From Desulfobacterales bacterium (lineage in GTDB: Bacteria; Desulfobacterota; Desulfobacteria; Desulfobacterales; JAUWMJ01), in assembly GCA_030613225.1 (NCBI GenBank), contig JAUWMJ010000207.1:1-6063 (forward strand): DNA of 6,063 nt, read 5' to 3'. Positions 1-4,436 of the stretch are shown here, piece by piece. Position 1 is the first letter of the stretch; each line of letters starts with the position of its first letter. Made by a program: the position numbers and the translations under genes. The notes below the pieces were generated by a model. The model was not told the origin of the DNA. It saw only the letters and a list, made by a program, of their open reading frames with translations, and made no database searches.

Positions 1-197
1 TTAACGGTTTCAACAAGATTCGGAATAAGGTCATACCTTCGCTTGAGCTGATTTTCGACCTGTGCCCACTTTCCCTTGACATTTTCATCCATGGCAATGA
101 CAGTGTTATAACCGCTGATAAGCTTTCCGCCTACAAGTAAGGCAAGCAGCAGAACTACGCCTAATACTATAAGAATGATTTTTGTTGCAGTTGACAT
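1..197 (-). CDS. lemA: LemA family protein, N-terminal part (cut by window edge)
   Basis: The 65 visible residues start with a single N-terminal membrane helix (about residues 6-23), after a short polar MSTATK lead. The LemA family signature follows: YNTVIAMDENV, then KWAQVENQLKRRYDLIPNLV at about residues 43-62. That block, RRYDLIPNLVETV in particular, is diagnostic of LemA. The start is supported by GGAGGTT five or so bases upstream of the ATG. LemA proteins are membrane-anchored helical-bundle proteins of unclear biochemical role, often encoded beside TPM-domain or HtpX-like genes. The rest of this gene and its neighbours lie outside the window, so that context cannot be tested. The gene looks intact as far as seen. 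It is transcribed away from the accessory region, so it probably marks the left border of conserved chromosome. Confidence 0.93.
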   Translation of the reverse strand, partial: MSTATKIILIVLGVVLLLALLVGGKLISGYNTVIAMDENVKGKWAQVENQLKRRYDLIPNLVETV

Positions 198-242
198 AGA
201 AACCTCCATAAAAGTATTTTAAAATTGAGCAAATTCCAAAAC

Positions 243-405
243 GTCCCCTTTCGAAGTCTGCGCTTATTTGTCCGATATCTGCGTCCCCGGTGAGCGGGAT
301 CTACGCTTCGCTTCGACAGGCTCAAATTTCGATCCTCGAAATATTCCATCCCATTCTTCTGGGGAGCGTTTGTGTTTATGGGAGAGCCTTGATTGCTCAA
401 GTTCT
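243..405 (+). repeat. Dispersed repeat copy A: degenerate MITE left half fused to a CHAT-gene 3' tail
   Basis: Two parts are joined. Bases about 243-348 resemble the left half of the MITE at 3157-3298 (shared TCTGCGTC, then GCTCAAATTTC and CTCGAAATATTCCAT). A segment containing ATCTACGCTTCGCTTCG is inserted between those blocks. Bases 351-392 encode PFFWGAFVFMGEP followed by TGA, the C-terminal end of a CHAT-domain protease. They match the end of the CHAT pseudogene at 3300-3335, and the similarity continues a short way past the stop (TTGCT-AAGTT). Bases 282-378 also match 4755-4870 (copy C). There is no gene here: the open frames are by-products of the repeat. The stretch separates lemA from toxin-antitoxin module 1. 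Confidence 0.8.
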
Positions 406-457
406 TTTCATTGAAAAAATACATTCACCGAGAATTACTGTCAGAATAAGGATAACA

Positions 458-486
458 TTGACAAACCCTTAATGCTATTATAAATT
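458..486 (+). promoter_or_regulatory. Probable sigma-70 promoter of toxin-antitoxin module 1
   Basis: A perfect TTGACA at 458-463 is followed by an AT-rich -10 region. Either TAAATT at 481-486 (17-bp spacer) or TATAAA at 479-484 (15-bp spacer) could serve. The promoter would give a leader of about 60 bases before the ATG at 555. Weak symmetry (CTATT ... AATAG, 475-497) overlaps the start region and might be an operator, but it is too short to rely on. Confidence 0.55.
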
Positions 487-554
487 AAAAACAATAGAAA
501 GGCAGACAATATACAAGGTGAGACATTTTACTTACAGGATTTTGGAGAAGCGGA

Positions 555-785
555 ATGCAAGAATATACAGTTATCAAAAAGGGCCTAAGCATTCAGCCAT
601 GCATTAATATTCCGGATGAATTTAAAGATATTGATCTGGAAATAAAAATCAGGCCATTGCCCTCAGGGGGTAATATCCGAAGAAAACTTGAAAGCCTGTT
701 CAAGAGCAACGAGAATATAAATCCTTTTGAGACGATTAAAGACATCGGGAAGTGGCAGCGGGAGATCCGGGATGAGTGGCAATAG
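555..785 (+). CDS. Small antitoxin-like protein, partner of the PIN toxin
   Basis: This encodes 76 residues. I do not recognise a named family with certainty. The N-terminal half is predicted beta-rich (TVIKKGLSIQPCINIPDEF, then DLEIKIRPLP, residues 5-36). After a Gly-Gly turn, the C-terminal half is charged and helical, ending KWQREIRDEWQ. A folded N-terminal part plus a tryptophan-rich charged tail is typical of antitoxins that wrap a PIN toxin with the C-terminus. GGAG at 544-547 lies seven bases before the ATG. The stop lies inside the next gene, giving a 14-bp overlap with the PIN toxin, so the two are surely co-transcribed and probably translationally coupled. Antitoxin function is inferred from position, size and order. 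No clear ribbon-helix-helix or AbrB motif is visible, so its DNA-binding mode is uncertain. Confidence 0.8.
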   Translation: MQEYTVIKKGLSIQPCINIPDEFKDIDLEIKIRPLPSGGNIRRKLESLFKSNENINPFETIKDIGKWQREIRDEWQ

Positions 786-1158
786 TGCTCTTTTCGACAG
801 TAATATTATCATTTACCTTTCAAAACGTGAAATACCTCTTACTTTTCTGGATCAGTTTGATGAGCATTACATTTCAGTTATAACTTATATGGAGGTTTTG
901 GGGTATCGGTTTCAAGATTCTAAAGAGGAAGAATTTATAAGAGAAATGCTGGGAGTATTTCATATACTCTATATCGACCAGAAAATTGCAGATATGGTGA
1001 TTCAAATTAGAAGTGAGGTTCGTATCAGGCTACCGGATGCGATCATTGCCGCAACTGCAAAAACGGCAAATTTGCACCTTGTTACAAGAAACACTGAAGA
1101 TTTTAAAAAAGTAGAAGTTCAGATTACCAATCCTTTTGATAAAATTTTACCAGCTTAA
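772..1158 (+). CDS. vapC: VapC-type PIN-domain toxin (ribonuclease)
   Basis: This encodes 128 residues when started at the ATG at 772, which has GGGAG seven bases upstream. An in-frame ATG at 727 would add 15 low-complexity residues (SGSGSGRSG) read out of the antitoxin gene, so it is rejected. The PIN acidic residues are in place: D9 in LFDSNIIIYL, E41 in SVITYMEVLG, D89 in RLPDAIIAATA, and TRNTEDF with N107 and D110 near the end. Length and motif order fit VapC toxins, Mg-dependent endoribonucleases usually acting on tRNA or rRNA and held inactive by the co-encoded antitoxin. The actual RNA target cannot be read from sequence. All catalytic positions are present, so the toxin is probably active. 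No convincing terminator is visible downstream. Confidence 0.92.
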   Translation: MSGNSALFDSNIIIYLSKREIPLTFLDQFDEHYISVITYMEVLGYRFQDSKEEEFIREMLGVFHILYIDQKIADMVIQIRSEVRIRLPDAIIAATAKTANLHLVTRNTEDFKKVEVQITNPFDKILPA

Positions 1159-1216
1159 TGAAACATTTTTAATAGAACCTGCATCACCCAATCTTTAAAT
1201 GTAATTTAATCAGTCT

Positions 1217-1341
1217 GGGGACTAACCGGCTTTCGGGACGTCCTAACTATTTAACTTGCTAATTTGAATTGGGTATACAATTCGATTTGCATGCCAAGAA
1301 AATCACGAATAGATGCTCCGGGAGCACTCCACCACATCATT
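1217..1341 (+). pseudogene. Truncated start of a RAYT (IS200-like Y1) transposase
   Basis: From the ATG at 1291 the frame reads MPRKSRIDAPGALHHII, the characteristic N-terminus of REP-associated tyrosine transposases (RAYT, Y1/IS200 superfamily), where HH-I leads toward the catalytic core. Homology ends abruptly after about 17 codons. The frame then runs on as unrelated sequence to a stop at 1398, with no HUH motif or catalytic tyrosine. The bases before the ATG, including GGGACGTCCTAACTATT at 1236-1252, resemble the usual leader of such transposases as I remember it. This is a dead 5' stub, on the same strand as the PIN toxin. It may be the remains of an element that once mobilised hairpin repeats in this genome. 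No product is expected. Confidence 0.7.
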
Positions 1342-1466
1342 AGCATTTCTTTATCAGTTCAGAGGTTAAATGTGCCCGATTTCATGGCAATGAAATAGTT
1401 AAACCCATACCATATATTATAGGTTTCTTAAGAAAGCACGGGGCATAACAGTTAAAAGGTCTTCGC

Positions 1467-1545
1467 CATTGTTAAACATGCTTTGCGTTTCACTTGATAA
1501 AGATTTAATCACAATTAAATAGAAACAAAGCATGATTTAACAATG
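1467..1545. repeat. Nested inverted repeat (hairpin within a hairpin)
   Basis: The outer arms 1467-1491 and 1522-1545 are inverted copies (CATTGTTAAA then CATGCTTTG on one side, CAAAGCATG then TTTAACAATG on the other), with small indels. Inside sits a second perfect hairpin, ATTTAAT-CACA-ATTAAAT (1503-1520). The 79-bp unit could fold into a long stem with a secondary hairpin at its tip. It lies 125 bp downstream of the RAYT stub. It may be a RAYT-mobilised hairpin or a solitary MITE. No second copy is present in the window. Confidence 0.75.
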
Positions 1546-1658
1546 CGGGAAGGGTAAACGTCATAAATCTTCATTCTTGACAAAGCGTAAATTGATGTGG
1601 ACTCGAGGAGCAGAAAGACAAGGGGGATCATATCGCAATATGAAGGTCTGATAATAAC

Positions 1659-2342
1659 CTATTTTGGGATTAAGAAATTAAAAAGTTCTGGTGAAAGTTC
1701 TTTCAGAATATTCAATATAATTCTCCGCCATTTTAAGGGAAAACTCTTAAAAATAATTTCAACTCTTTCTCTACGTTCTTGGATTCGAAGGCATAGTTCG
1801 CCAATACTTTTAGCAGATGCCAGGTCTTTTGCTTTTTTTGCCTCGTCTTTTCGTTCTCGACTGATAATAATTTTCTGAAGAAAATATGCTTCCGGTTCAG
1901 GTAACCATAGGGTTATATTTTCATGTTTTATTTGGAACTTGAAATCTTGTAAAGGGCTTAAATATCTTAGGCCTTCCGCATTAATGTTATATTTTTTAAT
2001 TTCATATGGCATGTTTTTCCCACGGCCGAGTGCAGGTGTGATAAATTGAATTTCAAGATCCGGATGGACATATTTTACGAGCCCCGTGTTATAATCAAAA
2101 TCATTATCAAATCCAAGATTATTCAGCAGCCTGGTGACATCAACAGCTTTTATAATTTTCGGTGGGTTGGGTACGAGAAAATCAATATCTGTTGTCCGAA
2201 TTAATGGGATTTCCAGTGGTGCATTGAACAGTATTCTGTAATAATACTGGCACCAGCTTCCTGCAAGAACGAGTTTTTCAAGAGCTCCTGCTTCCTGAAG
2301 TTTGTTCAAAACCATTGAAAGAAGTTTATATTTTTCTTCCAT
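1659..2342 (-). CDS. GSU2403-family / AbiEii-like nucleotidyltransferase
   Basis: This encodes 227 residues. The nucleotidyltransferase fold is visible: the nucleotide-binding GS in VLAGSWCQYYYR (G28, S29), the metal-binding pair in RTTDIDFLVP (D52, D54), and a likely third acid in DLEIQF (D95 or E97). A helical C-terminal part follows, with FLQKIIISRERKDEAKKAKD (153-172) resembling the Lys/Arg-rich helix of AbiEii-type enzymes. The pattern best fits the 'GSU2403 family nucleotidyltransferase fold' (NTP_transf_8). AbiEii toxins add nucleotides to tRNA or other targets, but whether this protein is a toxin is inference. AAAGGG six bases before the ATG supports the start. The start overlaps the end of the preceding gene by 17 bp. 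Toxin, defence enzyme and housekeeping modifier all remain possible, and the tight pairing with a small upstream gene favours the first two. Confidence 0.85.
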   Translation of the reverse strand: MEEKYKLLSMVLNKLQEAGALEKLVLAGSWCQYYYRILFNAPLEIPLIRTTDIDFLVPNPPKIIKAVDVTRLLNNLGFDNDFDYNTGLVKYVHPDLEIQFITPALGRGKNMPYEIKKYNINAEGLRYLSPLQDFKFQIKHENITLWLPEPEAYFLQKIIISRERKDEAKKAKDLASAKSIGELCLRIQERRERVEIIFKSFPLKWRRIILNILKELSPELFNFLIPK

Positions 2343-2640
2343 TAATTACCCTTTCAATTTCCACTAAATCTTTTTTAACCAGCTTAAATTTATTCTCATA
2401 GTCTTTTCTCAATTCAATTTGTTTTATTACAGATTTCGCCTTTTCTGAGGACATAGTCCCGATGTATTCAAATTTAACCTTTCCCTTCTGTCTGTATGCT
2501 AAATATAAATATTCTCTTTGATTTCTCTTTTTAACGGAAACACTGCCCCGCGGAAGCAGAGAAATTTCATTCTTATATTTTTCAACAAGAGCTTTCAAAC
2601 GGTCATGCTCTTCCTGTAATATGCTTTTTAAATAACTCAT
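2326..2640 (-). CDS. Small coiled-coil protein with LPRGS motif, partner of the nucleotidyltransferase
   Basis: This encodes 104 residues with no confidently named family. Residues 1-27 form a charged helix. LPRGSVSVKK (29-38) leads into a short beta module (REYLYLAYR, then GKVKFEYIG, residues 42-61). A second long charged helix, probably coiled coil, fills 64-100. A helix, 'LP-GS', aromatic beta hairpin, helix layout recurs in small bacterial proteins of unknown function (DUF6788-like, from memory), so family placement is tentative. GAGGGG ends three bases before the ATG. It is the first gene of a two-gene operon, and its last 17 bases overlap the nucleotidyltransferase. Position, size and the operator-like promoter make it the likely antitoxin or regulator. 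No classic helix-turn-helix is visible, so the promoter-binding protein is not obvious. Confidence 0.82.
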   Translation of the reverse strand: MSYLKSILQEEHDRLKALVEKYKNEISLLPRGSVSVKKRNQREYLYLAYRQKGKVKFEYIGTMSSEKAKSVIKQIELRKDYENKFKLVKKDLVEIERVINGRKI

Positions 2641-2655
2641 AAGCCCCTCGTACTT

Positions 2656-2749
2656 TGCCTAACGTGATATTTGATTTTATAATATGTTAGGCATCTTTTG
2701 TCAAGGGCACTATGCCTAATAATTCAGAAATAAACATATTTGTTAGGCA
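2656..2749 (-). promoter_or_regulatory. Promoter with four-site operator array for the nucleotidyltransferase module
   Basis: On the minus strand, TTGACA (2699-2704), a 17-bp spacer and TATAAA (2676-2681) form a near-consensus sigma-70 promoter, about 40 bp before the start codon at 2640. Four copies of one 8-mer alternate in orientation: TGCCTAAC 2656-2663, GTTAGGCA 2686-2693, TGCCTAAT 2713-2720, GTTAGGCA 2742-2749. Start-to-start steps are 30, 27 and 29 bp, near three helical turns. One site lies in the -35/-10 spacer, one just after the expected +1, and two upstream of -35. This is the layout of a repressor operator, most simply autoregulation by the module's own proteins. The binding protein is unknown. 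Confidence 0.75.
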
Positions 2750-2832
2750 ACAATTAAAAGCGTGGGACTAACCTGGTCTTTAAAAAGCAAAATAACTTGC
2801 AATATGATTTCATTTTTAATGGATGTCCCGAA

Positions 2833-3335
2833 GGATTTTCATTGGATGCAAAACAGGCCGGCAGAAAGGTTAAAATCGAGAACCCGTTGCTGCGTTCAGG
2901 CATAGTACTTGCCGGTGAAAGTGTGTATGGACTGCGTCGTGCATTTACCCAGGCCGGAGCCCGGAGGCTAGTGATGAGCATGTGGCAGGTACCGGACCAG
3001 GAAACAAAAGAACTGATGGTGGAGTTTTCCAAAAATATCCGGTCAGGCAGATAAGCGCGGACTTCGAAATGAACCGGTGTCAGGCGCTGCGTCAGGCGGC
3101 TCTTAAACAACTGAAGACTGTTAGGACAAGGTACGGCAACGATAACCCATTATTCTGAGACCTTTGCAAAACGGCACTTTATGCCCGATTTCTGCGTCAT
3201 GCTCAAATTTCAATCCTCGAAATATTCCATATATTCCTGCGATTGAAATTTTCGCTTTCCTTGAACTCGAACATAAATTACCATTTTTCAAAGGTCTCAT
3301 TCTGGGGAGCGTTTGTGTTTATGGGAGTGCCTTGA
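2833..3335 (+). pseudogene. CHAT-domain (caspase-like) protease gene, C-terminal wreck
   Basis: In frame from about 2833, ENPLLRSGIVLAG joins directly to ESVYGLRRAFTQAGARR, VMSMWQVPD and ETKELMVEFSKNI. These are C-terminal blocks of CHAT proteases, but the stretch normally between LAG and VYGLRRAF, carrying the catalytic cysteine (SACETG-type), is gone, as is the upstream His region. The frame stops at 3054. After a shift it continues from 3051 as RCQALRQAALKQLKTV and then RYGNDNPLF. There a 142-bp MITE (3157-3298) creates a TGA, and the last codons WGAFVFMGVP plus stop resume at 3303-3335. An open frame reaches back to 2758 without recognisable CHAT homology. CHAT proteins act as peptidases, often with TPR domains or in defence complexes. 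This copy cannot be active: it has a deletion, a frameshift and an insertion. Confidence 0.88.
3157..3298. mobile_element. 142-bp MITE inserted in the CHAT pseudogene
   Basis: The ends are inverted repeats starting GAGACCTTTG-AAAA, matching at 20 of 24 positions, and they are flanked by direct repeats ATTCT (3152-3156 and 3299-3303). The uninterrupted site CCCATTATTCTGGGGAG exists in this window at 4842-4858, which defines the insertion exactly. Because terminal bases are ambiguous, the duplication could be counted as 3-5 bp. Inside, a second perfect inverted pair AAATTTCAATC / GATTGAAATTT makes the element nearly a long hairpin. There is no coding capacity, so a transposase would act in trans. 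The GAGACCTTTGCAAAA end resembles IS5-superfamily termini as I recall them. A degenerate left half recurs in copy A and a shorter block in copy C. Confidence 0.87.
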
Positions 3336-3439
3336 TTGCTTAAGTTTTTTTCTGCAAGTAACATTTCTATAGCACCGATTTTCAATGATTCTATTAGATT
3401 TTGCCTGCCTCATGTTTATGATTGTTATTTGCTTTTTTA

Positions 3440-3490
3440 GTCGCGATAGGAACGCCGGTCACTCGACTCCCCCCGCACAGATGTCGGCCC
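3440..3490 (-). pseudogene. Possible remnant of a group II intron 3' end
   Basis: Read on the minus strand, the stretch ATCTGTGCGGGGGG, then GTCGAGTGACCGGCG, then CCTATCGCGAC resembles the domain V-VI and 3' terminal sequence of bacterial group II introns as I remember them. It is G-rich, unlike the AT-rich surroundings. No reverse-transcriptase frame and no complete domain V hairpin is present. It lies just beyond the stop of the module 3 antitoxin, a place where such introns often land. The identification rests on memory of the terminal sequence only. Confidence 0.35.
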
Positions 3491-3517
3491 CCATTCCCTT
3501 ACTTAAATAAATTGAGT

Positions 3518-3754
3518 TTACAGCCCATCGTATTCCTTAGGTTCAATGTCAGGAATTTCAGAAAGGGCTTTTTCAAAATCTTTTCGAGTACTCTTTTTAC
3601 CTCTCGATTTTAAATATTCAGTTGTCATTAGCGCACTCATTTTTTCTGCTAAGGCTGTAGCGATAAACTGGTTTATCGAAATACCTTCCTGTTTTGCAAG
3701 TTCTCTCGCCTTATTATGGAGAGAGTTCGGCAATCTAAGACTAATAGCGCTCAT
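3518..3754 (-). CDS. Ribbon-helix-helix antitoxin (HicB-like/Arc-type), partner of the PIN toxin
   Basis: This encodes 78 residues. SAISLRLPNSLHNKARELAK (2-21) gives the DNA-contacting beta strand (ISLRLP) and first helix. EGISINQFIATALAEKMSAL (23-42) gives the turn and second helix of a ribbon-helix-helix fold, like the C-terminal domain of HicB-family antitoxins. The acidic tail (SEIPDIEPKEYDGL) is the probable toxin-binding segment. The ATG overlaps the toxin stop as ATGA (3751-3754), and a strong GGAG sits seven bases upstream, inside the toxin gene. It is the second gene of the operon, opposite to the usual antitoxin-first order. It most likely binds the palindrome at 4186-4203 to repress the operon. 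No terminator follows; G-rich debris lies downstream. Confidence 0.88.
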   Translation of the reverse strand: MSAISLRLPNSLHNKARELAKQEGISINQFIATALAEKMSALMTTEYLKSRGKKSTRKDFEKALSEIPDIEPKEYDGL

Positions 3755-4179
3755 GATATTTCTCCTATCTTTTGTAAAAACTCTTTTGGTGTTAATGTAT
3801 CTATACCGAATTTGTTTATTCCTTTAAAATCTTTTTTATTATACGTAATAATTGAACTGCATCGTGCTTCTACAGCAAGTTCAAGGATAAGATCATCTTT
3901 GGGGTCATGTAGATAAGGTCTCCATAAATAAAATATTTCACGTTTATCTGCAAAATGACAAAGACGATCCAAAATTTTATTTATCGCTCCAACTGTTAAT
4001 GATAATCCATTATTTTTTCTCATCGCTACATCTTCATATTCAAAGATCAAAGGAACGGAAATGGCATATTTGAATTTTCCCTTCCCAATAAGCGAGAGCA
4101 GCTTAAATGATGCGCCACGCCTTGAATAAAGGGCAGAAAAAATTACATTTGTATCAATTACAATTTTGGGAGTTTTCAT
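3751..4179 (-). CDS. PIN-domain toxin of the TIGR00305 type
   Basis: This encodes 142 residues from the ATG at 4179. The PIN motifs are VIDTNVIFSAL with D9, FEYEDV with E47/E49, DPKDDLILELA with D95/D96, and TYNKKDF with D117. Start VIDTN, late PKDD and YNKKDF fit the 'putative toxin, PIN family' group, predicted Mg-dependent ribonucleases. The frame is open back to 4353, but that extension reads through the promoter, a terminator hairpin and a MITE, so it is not real. No Shine-Dalgarno precedes 4179 (the bases are ACCGCTATA), and the promoter places +1 only a few bases before the ATG, so the message is probably leaderless. Its stop overlaps the antitoxin start by four bases. All acidic residues are present, so the toxin is likely functional. 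Confidence 0.9.
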   Translation of the reverse strand: MKTPKIVIDTNVIFSALYSRRGASFKLLSLIGKGKFKYAISVPLIFEYEDVAMRKNNGLSLTVGAINKILDRLCHFADKREIFYLWRPYLHDPKDDLILELAVEARCSSIITYNKKDFKGINKFGIDTLTPKEFLQKIGEIS

Positions 4180-4185
4180 TATAGC

Positions 4186-4217
4186 GGTATTGTATATAAT
4201 ACCATTATCTGTGTCAA
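4186..4217 (-). promoter_or_regulatory. Promoter and palindromic operator of PIN module 3
   Basis: On the minus strand, TTGACA (4212-4217), a 17-bp spacer and TACAAT (4189-4194) differ from consensus at one base. The expected transcription start is about 4182-4183, three or four bases before the ATG at 4179. An 18-bp palindrome, GGTATTATATACAATACC (4186-4203, one mismatched pair), covers the -10. That is the size and position for a ribbon-helix-helix dimer-of-dimers operator, so binding by the downstream antitoxin would block the polymerase directly. Confidence 0.82.
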
Positions 4218-4240
4218 TAGATTTTAGTAAATCCCACATA

Positions 4241-4290
4241 AAACAAACCCGCTTGTTGAAACACACAAGCGGGTTTGTTTTTCTTTTTTT
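4241..4290. terminator. Strong Rho-independent terminator, probably bidirectional
   Basis: A perfect 16-bp stem (4241-4256 with 4265-4280), GC-rich in its core (ACCCGCTTGT / ACAAGCGGGT) with an eight-base loop, is followed on the plus strand by TTCTTTTTTT. On the minus strand it is followed by a weaker T-rich stretch. No intact plus-strand gene ends here. On the minus strand it lies 24 bp upstream of the module 3 -35 box, so it would insulate the toxin operon from read-through out of the ATPase remnant. Confidence 0.85.
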
Positions 4291-4303
4291 ATCCAGTAAA
4301 AGT

Positions 4304-4436
4304 TGATGGCGTCGTAAAAAGCCATTTTTCACCACAGAGCTCGCAGAGAACACAGAGAATAGCTTATTTTATTACCTATTTATCTCTGTGAGCTCCGTAT
4401 TCTCTGTGGTAAATTCGACTTTTTACGACGCCATCA
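4304..4436. mobile_element. 133-bp MITE with GATGGCGTCGTAAAAAG ends
   Basis: Perfect 18-bp terminal inverted repeats (TGATGGCGTCGTAAAAAG at 4304-4321 and its complement at 4419-4436) continue imperfectly to ACCACAGAG on each side. The arms carry CACAGAG-type repeats (ACCACAGAG, CGCAGAG, AACACAGAGAA), so the whole element can fold back. There is no coding capacity. I see no clear target duplication. It interrupts the ATPase remnant immediately after LYYK, and its own first bases supply the stop codon. From memory, hairpin elements with these ends are common in Desulfobacterota-like genomes. Confidence 0.85.

Larger units (their letters stand above)
1159..1658. other. Gene-free interval with transposon debris
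   Basis: These 500 bases lie between the stop of the PIN toxin and the stop of the nucleotidyltransferase gene read from the other strand. They contain a truncated RAYT start (1291-1341, with upstream block 1217-1290) and a nested hairpin repeat (1467-1545). Two short perfect hairpins are also present: TTTCAT-GGCA-ATGAAA at 1380-1395 and CATAT-CGCA-ATATG at 1629-1642. Neither short hairpin has a T-run in the direction needed to terminate the flanking genes, so I do not call terminators. The frame opening at GTG 1597 is antisense to the nucleotidyltransferase and looks like a by-product. Confidence 0.6.

Noticed and set aside
167..472. Small proteins on both strands over repeat copy A
   Set aside because: They are frames through a dispersed MITE/CHAT repeat. 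The minus-strand one overlaps the lemA start and has no family features.
727..771. Upstream start of the VapC toxin at 727
   Set aside because: It adds low-complexity residues read from the antitoxin gene in another frame. The ATG at 772 has its own SD and puts the first catalytic Asp at the usual position.
1467..1545. Integron attC recombination site
   Set aside because: GTTAAAC and ATTTAAC fit the R-box consensus, but their order is GTTRRRY ... RYYYAAC, the reverse of a true attC, and no cassette or integrase is present.
1467..1545. CRISPR array
   Set aside because: There are no regularly spaced direct repeats with unique spacers here or elsewhere; the repeats in the window are inverted or dispersed.
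2754..3110. 118-residue minus-strand frame opposite the CHAT pseudogene
   Set aside because: It is antisense to clear CHAT homology and has no recognisable motif.
4180..4353. N-terminal extension of the PIN toxin (start at 4353)
   Set aside because: The extension reads through a promoter, a terminator hairpin and a MITE arm. The PIN motif VIDTN sits correctly just after the ATG at 4179.
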